64,000 bases of DNA from Vibrio natriegens NBRC 15636 = ATCC 14048 = DSM 759 (GCF_035621455.1 NZ_CP141823.1:1240001-1304000), one strand, 5' to 3'. Positions 8,510 through 17,935 are shown, numbered from the stretch's first letter. Program-made: numbers and translations. The notes: generated by a model not told the origin, from the sequence alone.

Positions 8510-9814
8510 TTAGTTTTGCGTCATGCTCATTGGAAGCCATGTTACCAGCTGAGGAAATAAGGTCACGATGATAACAGCCGCTAACAGGACAAAAAAGAAC
8601 GGTAGTGCTGCTTTGGCAATGTATAAGATGTTTTTACCGGTTAAGCTTTGAATCACAAATAAGTTAAAGCCAACTGGTGGTGTGATTTGCGACATCTCAA
8701 CAACCAATACGATATAAATACCAAACCAAAGTGGATCGATACCAGCCTGAACAACCATTGGTAGCACTACAGAGGTGGTTAGAACGACTACCGAAATACC
8801 ATCTAGGAAACAGCCTAATATTACAAACAGTATGGTTAAGCAAATAATTAGCATGTACGGAGAAAGCTGCAGTAGCGCGATTTCTTCTGCCAACATACGA
8901 GGTAGCCCAATAAAGCCCATTGCTACAGTTAAGAACGCTGCACCGGCAAGAATGAATATAATCATGCACGACGTTTTTACTGCGCCCATTAAGCTTTGCT
9001 TAAATGTATCCCAATTCAGGGTACGGCTGGTAAGAGCGAGAATGAGTGAACCCAACACACCAAATGACGCAGCCTCAGTAGGAGTGGTGATACCAGCGTA
9101 AATAGAGCCTAATACAAAAATGACCAGAACAATTATTGGAACCAGTTTAAGTAACCCGGCAAGTTTGTCTTTTAAACTGTAAACTATTTCGTTTTTTGGT
9201 GACTCTTGTGGATTGCGCAATGACCAAATTGCAGTATAACCAACAAACATCAGAAGCAGCATAATGCCTGGAATCGCGCCTGCGATGAATAATCGAGCAA
9301 TGGAAACTTCGGCAGAAACGCCATAAACGATCAGAATGATCGAAGGCGGGATCAATAATCCCAGGGTCCCAGAACCAGCTAAAGTACCTATCGACATTTT
9401 GTCAGAGTAACCTTGTCGCTTTAACTCTGGTAGCGTCATTTTTCCAATCGTTGCGGCCGTTGCAGCTGAAGAGCCCGATACCGCAGCAAACATACCACAG
9501 CTCAAAATGTTTACATGCAATAGTGCGCCCGGTACTCGGTTAAGCCATGGGGTTAAACCTTCAAATAAGTCTTTTGAAAGACGAGTACGGAACAGTATTT
9601 CCCCCATCCAAATGAACAGAGGTAAAGCGGCTAATGACCAATCTGATACTGCTCCCCAAGTAGAGGTGGCGTAGATAAGGCCAAAAGAGTCATTGCCCAG
9701 CATCAACATGCCAACAATGCCAACGGATATTAATGATAACGCGACCCATGTACCACTTGCTAACAGGGTAAAAAGAACAATAATCGAAATTATACCGATA
9801 TAAATCTCGCTCAT
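8510..9814 (-). CDS. TRAP transporter large permease subunit (DctM family)
   Basis: A 434-residue inner-membrane protein with about 12 hydrophobic segments and the DctM/TRAP large-subunit signatures (ASGTWVALSLISVGIVGM near the N-terminus; GTLGLLIPPSIILIVYGV; PTEAASFGVLGS). It forms the sodium-driven translocation channel with the small subunit. Its start overlaps the DctQ stop by 4 bp (ATGA), which indicates tight translational coupling. Order of transcription is solute-binding protein, small permease, large permease, regulator. Context suggests 5-oxoproline or a related carboxylate as substrate (inference). Confidence 0.95.
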   Translation of the reverse strand: MSEIYIGIISIIVLFTLLASGTWVALSLISVGIVGMLMLGNDSFGLIYATSTWGAVSDWSLAALPLFIWMGEILFRTRLSKDLFEGLTPWLNRVPGALLHVNILSCGMFAAVSGSSAATAATIGKMTLPELKRQGYSDKMSIGTLAGSGTLGLLIPPSIILIVYGVSAEVSIARLFIAGAIPGIMLLLMFVGYTAIWSLRNPQESPKNEIVYSLKDKLAGLLKLVPIIVLVIFVLGSIYAGITTPTEAASFGVLGSLILALTSRTLNWDTFKQSLMGAVKTSCMIIFILAGAAFLTVAMGFIGLPRMLAEEIALLQLSPYMLIICLTILFVILGCFLDGISVVVLTTSVVLPMVVQAGIDPLWFGIYIVLVVEMSQITPPVGFNLFVIQSLTGKNILYIAKAALPFFFVLLAAVIIVTLFPQLVTWLPMSMTQN

Positions 9815-10380
9815 CGCGAAGCTCCTTCTTCAACCTTGTCCATTCTACCTTCATCCAGAACAATAGGTTCTGCTTCGGCAAGTTGTTCCTCTTCTGATTT
9901 AGGAATCATTTCTAGGCCTAAGAAATGACGAACGGTTGTATCAATGACAGAAATGGCAAAGATGGCACTACCTATGGCTACCGGAAGTTGAACGGCCCAT
10001 AAAGGCATGGGGATATAGCCGTGAGTGACCTCTTCGAATAACCATGACTCCCAAACCATGTAACCTAGTTGATAGCTAAGGAAAACAACCAATACGGATG
10101 CCAATAAAAGAATAGAGCGTTCGACAATGATAAGCGCAGCTGGACTTAGCCTTTGTAGAAATAGGCTAACCCGAATGTGCGAACCACTACGAAAAGAGTA
10201 AGCTAGGGCTAAAAAGCTGGATGCGGCCAAGAGGTAACCAGCAATGTCACCGCTGGATGGAATGACTACGCCAAACCAGCGTCCTGTCACTCTAACGAGT
10301 ATGGTAATACAGATAATGACAATACAGATGCCAGAAATTGCACCAGCAACACGATAGATGTTGTCGAGTATCCCTCTCAT
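9811..10380 (-). CDS. TRAP transporter small permease subunit (DctQ family)
   Basis: A roughly 189-residue membrane protein with four hydrophobic segments, the size and pattern of DctQ. The start is placed at the ATG at 10380, which has AGGGAG seven bases upstream; a TTG at 10404 would add eight residues and lacks a comparable ribosome site. The C-terminal 30 residues are a hydrophilic acidic tail in the cytoplasm. It overlaps the large-subunit gene by 4 bp. Confidence 0.92.
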   Translation of the reverse strand: MRGILDNIYRVAGAISGICIVIICITILVRVTGRWFGVVIPSSGDIAGYLLAASSFLALAYSFRSGSHIRVSLFLQRLSPAALIIVERSILLLASVLVVFLSYQLGYMVWESWLFEEVTHGYIPMPLWAVQLPVAIGSAIFAISVIDTTVRHFLGLEMIPKSEEEQLAEAEPIVLDEGRMDKVEEGASR

Positions 10381-10441
10381 AGTCGAACTCCCTGTTCTGA
10401 ACAAGGTCTGTTGCCTTCAAATATTCAACAGACCTTAATGA

Positions 10442-11416
10442 TTATTGTTGGTAGGCTTTCAGTACGGCTTTACCAGTCTCACCAGTTTCCTCAATCCATT
10501 CCTGAGTCATGGTTTCACCAACTTTTTTCAGAGCTTCCATTAGTTCTGGAGTCGGCTGTGCTACGTTAATGCCTTTTTCAGCCAATTCTTTGGTTTTCTC
10601 TACGGTTTCTGTCTCCGCCATTTTCCAACCACGTTCTTCTGCGGTCTTCGCTACAGTTAAAAGCTCTGATTGAACCTCTTTTGGTAGTCGCTTAAATGCG
10701 CGTTTGTTGACTATCACCATGTTTTTAGGGATCCATGCCTGAACGTCGGTGTAGTTGCTCAAATAATCCCACGATTGGCTGTTTACGCCTGTAGAAGGGG
10801 AGGTGATCATCATATCAACGATACCAGTAGAGAAAGCTTGCGGAATTTCCACGTTCTCAACTGTTGTCGGAGTCGCATCCAGCAGAACGGCTAGGCGAGA
10901 CTGAGTAGGGCTGTATGCACGCATTTTTGCCCCTTTAATATCGTCAACAGAGCTGATTTGCTTCTTACCGTAGATACCTTGAGGAGGCCAAGGCACAGAA
11001 TAAAGTAGCATCATGCCTTCTTTATCCAGTTTCTTTTCGATAGTCGATTTTGATGCAGCGTACAGCGCTTTAGCTTGTTCGAAGTTTGTTGCCAAAAACG
11101 GAATATTATCCAGCTTATAAATTGGGTCGCTGTTGCCCAGAATACCGATAAATACTTCACCGATAGGAACTTGCTGGGTACGAACTGCGCGAGCAATTTC
11201 AGGGTGTTTAATCAGCGAGGAACCCGAATGGACAACTATTTCTAGTTCACCGTCAGTGGCTGATTTTACGTCATTAGCAAATTGAACGATGTTCTGCGTA
11301 TGATAGGTTGCGTCCGGATAAGGTGTCGCCATATCCCAGCGTGTTGCTGCGTAACTAGAGCCAGTGGCCACAAGAGCAAGAGTGATGAGTGATTTCTTTA
11401 ATAGTGGTTTAAGCAT
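10442..11416 (-). CDS. TRAP transporter solute-binding protein (DctP family)
   Basis: A 324-residue periplasmic protein with a signal peptide (MLKPLLKKSLITLALVATGS, cleaved near SSYA-ATRW) and the DctP fold. The conserved arginine region (KMRAYSPTQSRLAVLL) that usually grips the ligand carboxylate is present. AAGGAG precedes the ATG by 6 bp. It heads the operon and is divergent from pxpABC across 295 bp. The ligand is not provable from sequence; the neighbouring 5-oxoprolinase genes make 5-oxoproline the first candidate. Confidence 0.93.
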   Translation of the reverse strand: MLKPLLKKSLITLALVATGSSYAATRWDMATPYPDATYHTQNIVQFANDVKSATDGELEIVVHSGSSLIKHPEIARAVRTQQVPIGEVFIGILGNSDPIYKLDNIPFLATNFEQAKALYAASKSTIEKKLDKEGMMLLYSVPWPPQGIYGKKQISSVDDIKGAKMRAYSPTQSRLAVLLDATPTTVENVEIPQAFSTGIVDMMITSPSTGVNSQSWDYLSNYTDVQAWIPKNMVIVNKRAFKRLPKEVQSELLTVAKTAEERGWKMAETETVEKTKELAEKGINVAQPTPELMEALKKVGETMTQEWIEETGETGKAVLKAYQQ

Positions 11417-11711
11417 TGCCTACTCCTTAAAAGTATTTCCTTGGCGATGTGTATCACCTCAACTTGGTAGCCGCTCACTTCTGCGTCTTTAACGCTCAAT
11501 TGGTTTCCAGGTTGAAGTTAACTAAATTCCGATTTTCCACACAAAACTTCGTGTTACATCAAAAATCCATGAGTAATCGTTTTTCACAATAACGATAAAT
11601 AAACAAATTGACAACATTTAAAAAGTAATTACGATTTAAATTGCATGCAAATTGTATTCAACGGTTGAAGTTTATCCGTTAATACTAAATAGAGTCTTAG
11701 GGAGAATACTC
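11417..11711. promoter_or_regulatory. Divergent control region between TRAP operon and pxpABC
   Basis: The 295-bp divergent region is AT-rich near pxpA. A perfect palindrome TTGCATGCAA lies at 11641-11650, 62 bp before the pxpA start, and an ATCGT...ACGAT inverted repeat at about 11577-11596. Either could serve the MarR-like regulator. In front of pxpA, GGGAGAATACTC gives the ribosome site that fixes the start at 11712. Confidence 0.45.
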
Positions 11712-12443
11712 ATGAAATTGAATTGCGATTTAGGTGAAAGCTACGGAAATTGGGTCACTGGCATGGACGATGAAGTGATGCCTTTTGTTGATATGGCAAA
11801 CATCGCTTGTGGATTTCACGCCTCTGATCCGGATGTGATGGCAAAAACCATTCAGAGTGCTGTTAAGCACGGAGTTAGTATTGGTGCTCATCCAGGGTAC
11901 GATGATAAAAAAGGATTCGGTCGTCGTTCAATCCCACATACTCATGACGAACTAAAAAATATTGTCGCCTATCAGGTCGGTGCGATGATAGGTATGTGTA
12001 AGCTGTATGGTGCAAAGGTTGAATACATTAAACCTCACGGTGCACTTTACAACGACATGATGAGCAATGAGGCGGTTTATCAGGCGATTGTAGAGAGTAT
12101 CGCCCAGGCTGATTTTGGTGTTCCGTTAATGATTCTAGCCAAAGTGGATAACGAGAAATACCAAGCCATCGCGGATGCTGCGGGCGTTTCTTTGCTATTC
12201 GAAGCGTTTGCTGACCGTGCTTATACCAATGAAGGCACACTTTCATCTCGTAGTTTACCGGGTTCGGTTCACCATGACCCTCAGCTAATCATTAATCAGG
12301 TGGAACAACTGGTGACAAACGGAACAGTAACCACGATTGATGGTAATGAGCTGGCTTTGAAAGCAGATACCATCTGTGTTCATGGTGATAACCCAGAATC
12401 TATTAATACGGTTCAGCAATTACGTAAAGTGATTGACCGATGA
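11712..12443 (+). CDS. pxpA: 5-oxoprolinase subunit PxpA (LamB/YcsF family)
   Basis: A 243-residue LamB/YcsF-family protein, the normal length. Signatures NCDLGES (residues 4-10), ANIACGFHASDP (29-40), GAHPGYDD (58-65) and KPHGALYN are intact. With PxpB and PxpC it forms the prokaryotic ATP-dependent 5-oxoprolinase that opens 5-oxo-L-proline to L-glutamate in the cytosol. The start at 11712 has a GGGAGA ribosome site and gives the family N-terminus; an upstream ATG at 11652 would add 20 unrelated residues. It overlaps pxpB by 4 bp. Confidence 0.96.
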   Translation: MKLNCDLGESYGNWVTGMDDEVMPFVDMANIACGFHASDPDVMAKTIQSAVKHGVSIGAHPGYDDKKGFGRRSIPHTHDELKNIVAYQVGAMIGMCKLYGAKVEYIKPHGALYNDMMSNEAVYQAIVESIAQADFGVPLMILAKVDNEKYQAIADAAGVSLLFEAFADRAYTNEGTLSSRSLPGSVHHDPQLIINQVEQLVTNGTVTTIDGNELALKADTICVHGDNPESINTVQQLRKVIDR

Positions 12444-13129
12444 AAGTAGAGGTTTCGCGTGTATCTGAGACCAGTCTCATTATCTATTTTGGGAACTCGA
12501 TTGATTTAAAATTGATCGAGAAAATCGCGGCATTCAGTCATGCTGTGCAGGATAAATATCAGGGGAAGATAGTTGAAGTGATTCCCTCGTATACCTCTCT
12601 GTTAATTGAGTATCACCCTCTTCACGTGGATATTGAGGAACTGACCCAGTGGTGCCAAAAACAGGCTGACAAAATGTTAAAAAGTAATGTTTTATCATCG
12701 TCGCCTAAAGTGGTGACTTTTCCTGTCTATTACCATCCTGAAGTCGCTCCTGATCTTGAACACCTAGCTCAGGCGCGTAATTTATCGGTTGAGCAAGTTA
12801 TAGAGATTCACAGCCAGACAGAATATACCGTTTGTGCCATAGGTTTTGCTCCGGGTTTTGCGTTTCTCGGTTCAGTTGATTCCAGAATCGCTACCCCGCG
12901 CCATATTGAACCGAGGCTGAAGGTAGCAAAAGGTAGTGTCGGCATTGCCGATGAACAAACTGCTATTTATCCCTTAGAAACGCCGGGTGGGTGGCAGGTT
13001 ATCGGTAACTGCCCCAGTGATCTCTTTAATTTTAATCATGATCCTATGATGCCGTTTGAGGTCGGTGACAAAATTCGTTTTGAGTCGATTACAAGAGATG
13101 AGTTTTTGCAGCTAGGGGGCGTGATATGA
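12440..13129 (+). CDS. pxpB: 5-oxoprolinase subunit PxpB (KipI/allophanate hydrolase subunit 1 family)
   Basis: A 229-residue protein with the family motifs GFAPGFAFLG (135-144) and TPGGWQVIG (181-189). It is the second 5-oxoprolinase subunit. The family also includes Bacillus KipI and allophanate hydrolase subunit 1, but the pxpA-pxpB-pxpC order with 4-bp overlaps at both ends makes the 5-oxoprolinase role much more likely. Confidence 0.95.
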   Translation: MKVEVSRVSETSLIIYFGNSIDLKLIEKIAAFSHAVQDKYQGKIVEVIPSYTSLLIEYHPLHVDIEELTQWCQKQADKMLKSNVLSSSPKVVTFPVYYHPEVAPDLEHLAQARNLSVEQVIEIHSQTEYTVCAIGFAPGFAFLGSVDSRIATPRHIEPRLKVAKGSVGIADEQTAIYPLETPGGWQVIGNCPSDLFNFNHDPMMPFEVGDKIRFESITRDEFLQLGGVI

Positions 13130-14070
13130 GCGGATTACAAGTTATATCCCCGGGAATGTTAAGCCTTATTCAGGACAGGGGACGCTTTGGTGTCGCGCGT
13201 GACGGATTAAGTGCGGGTGGGCCTGCAGACCTTCATGCGTATTGCTGGGCGAATAAACTACTGGAGAATGCCAGTACTGCACCAGTATTAGAAATAACCA
13301 TGGGTAATGCTTCATTTTTGGCGCTTGATGATGTGCTTATGTCTCTTACAGGAGCTGAAACCCATCCATCTATCGATGGCCAGCCTGTTGCAAACTGGCG
13401 TAGTTTTCTGCTCCGTAAAGGAGAGACCCTTAAACTTGGCTATGCTAAATCAGGATTTCGTGCTTATTTGGCTGTGGCAGGTGGTTTTGATACACCAAAA
13501 GTTTTCGGCAGCAGTGCTACTGTCGTGCGTAATAAGCTTGGTGGTTTGAGTGAAAGTCAGGGCAGTGCTATTCAGAAAGGTGATGTTCTACCAGTACCTA
13601 AATTAACCTACACTGATGTAAAAAATGAACTGGAATTCAACTGGGTACCAAGATTTTTTATTCCTAAATATACTGATGAAATCAGTTTGTCAGTGATTGA
13701 ATCGTATCAGGGAACACTATTTCCCAAAGAGGCAAAACACGCATTTTACGCTAAACCATATTTGATCACTGACAAGTCTGACAGAATGGGTATTCGACTT
13801 TCCGGAGAGGCGGTTGACGCTGGAATGAGTGGGGTTATTTCTGAAGGCATCGCTTATGGTTCTATCCAGTTTCCGGCGAATGGCCAACCCATTATATTAC
13901 TAAATGATCGGCAGACATTAGGTGGTTACCCGAAAATTGGTTGTGTATCTAAATTGAGCTTGATGAAATTGGCGCAGGCAAGGCCGGGCAGTTTGGTTCA
14001 TTTTTATCGTGGCGATATTGACTACGAAACTAAAGCGTACAGCAAGTTCATTCACCACTTTTCTCTTTGA
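13126..14070 (+). CDS. pxpC: 5-oxoprolinase subunit PxpC (KipA/biotin-dependent carboxyltransferase-like)
   Basis: A 314-residue KipA-family protein. The N-terminal family pattern SPGMLSLIQDRGRFG, GLSAGGPAD (residues 8-35) and the C-terminal GYPKIGCVSK segment are present. It completes the PxpABC complex. It overlaps pxpB by 4 bp and is followed 60 bp later by an intrinsic terminator, so the operon ends here. Confidence 0.95.
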   Translation: MSGLQVISPGMLSLIQDRGRFGVARDGLSAGGPADLHAYCWANKLLENASTAPVLEITMGNASFLALDDVLMSLTGAETHPSIDGQPVANWRSFLLRKGETLKLGYAKSGFRAYLAVAGGFDTPKVFGSSATVVRNKLGGLSESQGSAIQKGDVLPVPKLTYTDVKNELEFNWVPRFFIPKYTDEISLSVIESYQGTLFPKEAKHAFYAKPYLITDKSDRMGIRLSGEAVDAGMSGVISEGIAYGSIQFPANGQPIILLNDRQTLGGYPKIGCVSKLSLMKLAQARPGSLVHFYRGDIDYETKAYSKFIHHFSL

Positions 14071-14129
14071 ACAAGTCGTATTGAGTAGTTCGATTTTGCA
14101 ATAACAATTATGCGGAACAAACAACAAAC

Positions 14130-14154
14130 GGGAGGCTTATTGCTTCCCTTTTTA
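14130..14154 (+). terminator. Intrinsic terminator of pxpABC
   Basis: GGGAGGC (14130-14136) pairs with GCTTCCC (14142-14148, one G-T pair), 5-nt loop, followed by TTTTT. Confidence 0.8.
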
Positions 14155-14306
14155 TTGCTTATTAATCAACGCGTTTGAATACTGCATGCTGCTTCTTATC
14201 TATTGCCGACCAACACTGCGTCGTGGAAATGCGGTCTGTGGCAACTTTGGTTTTGAGTTTCTAAAAGGACTTTGTTTTAGCAATTTCTATTTACCCTTAA
14301 GATGAT

Positions 14307-15338
14307 TTATCCACTGGTTACCTCTTCTAGAAGCTGGGCTCGGTAGGCTCGCGGAGTGACTCCAAACCAAACCCGACAGGCGCGGTTAAATGTGGCTTGT
14401 TCTGAGTAGCCTAGTAGTCCACTGATCTGACTTAACTTTAGGTTTGGATCTTTCAAATACTTGGTCACGATAACTTGCCGCTCACTCACTAATATTTGCT
14501 CGTAGGTAGTACTCTCTTGGGCGAGTTTTCGTTGCAGTGTTCGCTTGTGCATAGAAAGGTGAGAAGCGATGTTTTCACTGCTACATTGGCCTGTGGGAAG
14601 GAGACCTCTAATGAGTCTTCTTACATCATCAGAAACGGAACTGGCAAAGGGAATGGGTTGTGATTCCAGGTAGTGCCTTGCCAGTTTACAGGTTTGCTCA
14701 TCTTCGCTGGATAGCGGAGTCGCGAACGCCGACTCTGGGAGAATAAATCCGCACCAGTTCTGATTAAACTCGACTGGACAGCCAAATACGTTTTGATACG
14801 ACGCCTCATCTCCCAGCCGAGAGTGCATAAAGTGCGCAGAGATGGGTTTAAAGTCGTTTCCGCATAATAACTTAATCACCTGCATCGCATTCGCCAATCC
14901 CAGCTCATAGCACTGTACAGAGTAGTCAATGCCACGACCCTGCACGCAGTATTCCAACTTTATTGTTCGGGCTTGTCCCTTTGTTTGAACGATGTGTTTT
15001 GTCGTTAATGCTGAACAATGCAGGTGTAAATAATTGGAAATATTTTCCAGTGCATCACCAACCGTCGCCGAACTGCGTGCAATCACCGAAATCGGGCCAA
15101 GAATGCCCATACCTTGATATTCAGCGAGTCTCAGGCCGAAGTCCGGGCAATTGAGAGTGGTTACCGTGTCTTCCAGCAAAGCAATCATATTACGAAAGAT
15201 GAGGAAGGAATCCTCATCCCGTTTATCTGCACTAGGGATGTGATATTTCGACAGCAGATAGAGAGGATCTCCACCCAAAGATTGCGTGAGATTGTCGTAT
15301 CCGCGAAGGTTTGTCGCTCTAATTAGAATATGCACCAT
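14307..15338 (-). CDS. AraC family regulator (arabinose-binding-like N-domain)
   Basis: A 343-residue regulator of the OruR/ArgR-like AraC subfamily: N-terminal effector domain (about residues 15-210, with GLRLAEYQGMGILGPI) and a C-terminal double helix-turn-helix (about 240-335, SQISGLLGYSEQATFNRACRVWFGVTPRAYR). AAGGGAGTC precedes the ATG. It is divergent from a Baeyer-Villiger-type monooxygenase and hydrolase, the usual arrangement for an activator of such an operon; the effector is probably the monooxygenase substrate (inference). Confidence 0.93.
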   Translation of the reverse strand: MVHILIRATNLRGYDNLTQSLGGDPLYLLSKYHIPSADKRDEDSFLIFRNMIALLEDTVTTLNCPDFGLRLAEYQGMGILGPISVIARSSATVGDALENISNYLHLHCSALTTKHIVQTKGQARTIKLEYCVQGRGIDYSVQCYELGLANAMQVIKLLCGNDFKPISAHFMHSRLGDEASYQNVFGCPVEFNQNWCGFILPESAFATPLSSEDEQTCKLARHYLESQPIPFASSVSDDVRRLIRGLLPTGQCSSENIASHLSMHKRTLQRKLAQESTTYEQILVSERQVIVTKYLKDPNLKLSQISGLLGYSEQATFNRACRVWFGVTPRAYRAQLLEEVTSG

Positions 15339-15522
15339 GACTCCCTTGTCTCTATTTTTCCATTCTATCGCTGATACAGTTCAGTCAAAAATGTGGAATC
15401 AACATTTTAGTAACATTGTCGTATTTTATCAAAAAATAGTCGTCATTCATCAATATTGTTTGCCGTCCTTTCTGAAATATTGAGCAATGTTTAGTCAATA
15501 ATAACGACAAAAGGAAAACGTT

Positions 15523-17025
15523 ATGACCGCTGCACACTACGACACTATCATCATCGGAGCCGGACTTTCAGGGATTGGAACCGCTTGCCACCTAGCCTCT
15601 GAGCACCCAGATAAAACACTGGCGATTTTAGAAAGAAGGGAACGAATGGGAGGTACCTGGGATTTATTTCGCTACCCAGGAATTCGTTCTGATTCAGATA
15701 TGGCGAGTTTCGGGTTTGACTTTAAACCTTGGTATTCCGATAAAGTTCTGGCAGAAGGAACAAGCATCCGGGAGTACGTTGCGGAAACGGCTGAAGAGTT
15801 TGGCTTTGACGACAAGGTGCAATACGGTTTGGCAATCACTTGTGCAGACTGGTCTGACGCTAAACAGCGATGGACTGTGACCGCTACGCACGAGTCGTCA
15901 GGTGAGGAAAGAACATTTACTTGCTCGTTTTTGATCAACTGCGCTGGCTACTACAATTTTGATAAAGGGCATCGACCACATTTCGAAGGAGAGGAGTCGT
16001 TTAAGGGCGATATTGTTCATCCTCAGTTTTGGCCTGAGGATTTTGATTATTCGAACAAGAAAGTGGTCGTCATTGGTAGTGGTGCAACAGCCATAACACT
16101 TTTGCCAAGTATGGCGGAAAAAGCTGCGGGTGTGACTATGCTCCAGCGCTCGCCAAGCTACATTATGGCGGTTCCGAATACGGATAAAATTTCTGTTTTC
16201 CTTAATCGTTTTTTACCGAAAAAGTGGGTGTTCAATCTGATCAGAAAACGCAACATTCTCATGCAACGAGGTATGTATCTGGCGTGTAGAAAATGGCCAG
16301 AAAGAATGCGTAAAGTGTTGCTATCGCATGTTCGTAAGCAAGTTGGTCCAGAATTTGATATGAGTCACTTCACGCCGAATTACAACCCATGGGAGCAGCG
16401 CTTGTGTGCGGCGCCAGACGGTGATTTTTTCAAAACCTTGCGTTCAGGTAAGGCGAATATCGTCACTGATCATATCGAACACTTTACGGAAAAAGGCATT
16501 AAGCTGAAATCTGGACAGTACCTAGAGGCGGATGTGATTGTGACCGCAACAGGTTTGGATATCCAGTTAATGGGGGGCATGGAGTTTTTGCTCAATGGCG
16601 AGCCAATCAACGTTCCGAATCGCATGATATATAAAGGGATCATGATTGAAGGGGTGCCAAATTATGGTTGGATATTTGGCTATACTAATGCGCCATGGAC
16701 GTTAAAAGCGGATATCGGCGGACGTTATTTGTGTCACTTGTTTAGTCATATGGAACAACATGGTTTTGCCGCTGTTCGACCTGTGGACAACGATAATGCC
16801 AACACGGGTGTCAGCATGCTAGATGGCTTTGCGCCGGGTTATATGGAGCGGGCCAAAGAAAGAATGCCGAGACAAGGAAAAGAAGGACCTTGGGTTGTCA
16901 CTATGCACTATGGAAAAGACAAAAAAGCGTTGACTGAGGATCCTATCGAAGATGGCGTTTTACAGTTTTCTCCTGCTGTAAATCAAGATAAAGCAATGGT
17001 TCAGGAAGTTGAAGCGACAGCATAA
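15523..17025 (+). CDS. FAD-dependent monooxygenase, Baeyer-Villiger type
   Basis: A 500-residue flavoprotein with the FAD Rossmann motif GAGLSG (residues 12-17), the NADPH motif GSGATA (185-190) and between them a perfect Baeyer-Villiger/FMO fingerprint FxGxxxHxxxWP at 160-171 (FKGDIVHPQFWP). It should insert oxygen from O2 into a ketone using NADPH, or oxygenate a heteroatom. AAAGGA precedes the ATG. The next gene, 30 bp on, is an alpha/beta hydrolase that could cleave the ester product. The actual ketone is unknown. Confidence 0.94.
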   Translation: MTAAHYDTIIIGAGLSGIGTACHLASEHPDKTLAILERRERMGGTWDLFRYPGIRSDSDMASFGFDFKPWYSDKVLAEGTSIREYVAETAEEFGFDDKVQYGLAITCADWSDAKQRWTVTATHESSGEERTFTCSFLINCAGYYNFDKGHRPHFEGEESFKGDIVHPQFWPEDFDYSNKKVVVIGSGATAITLLPSMAEKAAGVTMLQRSPSYIMAVPNTDKISVFLNRFLPKKWVFNLIRKRNILMQRGMYLACRKWPERMRKVLLSHVRKQVGPEFDMSHFTPNYNPWEQRLCAAPDGDFFKTLRSGKANIVTDHIEHFTEKGIKLKSGQYLEADVIVTATGLDIQLMGGMEFLLNGEPINVPNRMIYKGIMIEGVPNYGWIFGYTNAPWTLKADIGGRYLCHLFSHMEQHGFAAVRPVDNDNANTGVSMLDGFAPGYMERAKERMPRQGKEGPWVVTMHYGKDKKALTEDPIEDGVLQFSPAVNQDKAMVQEVEATA

Positions 17026-17055
17026 GACGACTTACCTTAAGTGAAGGACTTGAAT

Positions 17056-17859
17056 ATGAAAATACCTGATAGCACTAAGCCGCCGGTGGTACTTATTCCC
17101 GGAATGTGGAGTACGGGAGAAACCTTATCAGAAGTACAGCAGGCTTTTGAAGCGCAAGGTTATGAGGTGGATTCTCTTTGTCTTCCTGAGCACAAGAACA
17201 AGCTCGAATACAGTCAAGCGGATAAAAGCCGACTTGCTACGACTACATTACAAGACTACGTGGATTTCATCGTTGCCAGAGTTAAGTCGCACGATCTTGC
17301 CCCTATTTTGGTTGGGCATTCAATGGGAGGATTGTTAGCACAATTAGTGGCGGCTAGGGTGCCAGTCAGTAAATTAGTGCTGCTCTCATCTGCCGCTCCT
17401 GGTGGCATTAATGGTTGGAGTTGGTCGGTTATTCGTACATTTGGGCTCAACTTATTGGTATTTCCACTTTGGCGTAAAGTCACGGAAGTTGGCGAGAGTA
17501 ATGTCCGCTATGGCATTGCTAACTCTCAAAGTGACTCTGTTCAAGAGCAAATCCTAGACAATATGACCTTTGAGTCGGGCATGGCAACGTTTCAGATTGG
17601 CGTTGGTGGCTTTTTCAAAAGTGGTTTTTCACGGGTTGATGCAAAGCAGGTGACGTGTCCAATACTGGTATTGGGCGGAACCGCAGATCGTATTACGCCT
17701 ATCAAGGTGCAACGCGAGATCGCGAAAAAGTATGGGAAACAGGCTACTCTGGTCGAATTACCAGAGGTATGTCACTGGACAATAGGGGGAAGCAATTTAC
17801 CCCACGTTACATCGGTGATCTTTGACTGGCTTGATGAACAAATACATATCGCCGCGTAA
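17056..17859 (+). CDS. Alpha/beta hydrolase paired with the monooxygenase
   Basis: A 267-residue alpha/beta hydrolase with the nucleophile elbow GHSMGG (Ser about residue 92) and a C-terminal catalytic His region (PEVCHWTIGG). The ATG at 17056 is preferred because GAAGGAC lies 6-8 bp before it; a GTG at 17041 is in frame but would remove that ribosome site. It follows the monooxygenase after 30 bp. Likely role: hydrolysis of the ester or lactone made by the monooxygenase (inference from context). A bidirectional terminator follows. Confidence 0.9.
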   Translation: MKIPDSTKPPVVLIPGMWSTGETLSEVQQAFEAQGYEVDSLCLPEHKNKLEYSQADKSRLATTTLQDYVDFIVARVKSHDLAPILVGHSMGGLLAQLVAARVPVSKLVLLSSAAPGGINGWSWSVIRTFGLNLLVFPLWRKVTEVGESNVRYGIANSQSDSVQEQILDNMTFESGMATFQIGVGGFFKSGFSRVDAKQVTCPILVLGGTADRITPIKVQREIAKKYGKQATLVELPEVCHWTIGGSNLPHVTSVIFDWLDEQIHIAA

Positions 17860-17892
17860 ATACAGCGTTTGTACATTGAACCGCATGTTTGA

Positions 17893-17923
17893 AAAATGCC
17901 CTCCTGTTAGAGGAGGGCATTTT
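17893..17923. terminator. Bidirectional terminator between convergent genes
   Basis: A 13-bp perfect stem (AAAATGCCCTCCT at 17893-17905, AGGAGGGCATTTT at 17911-17923), GTTAG loop, T-run on both strands. Serves the hydrolase operon and the small heat-shock gene. Confidence 0.92.
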
Positions 17924-17935
17924 GTTTACTCTTAG

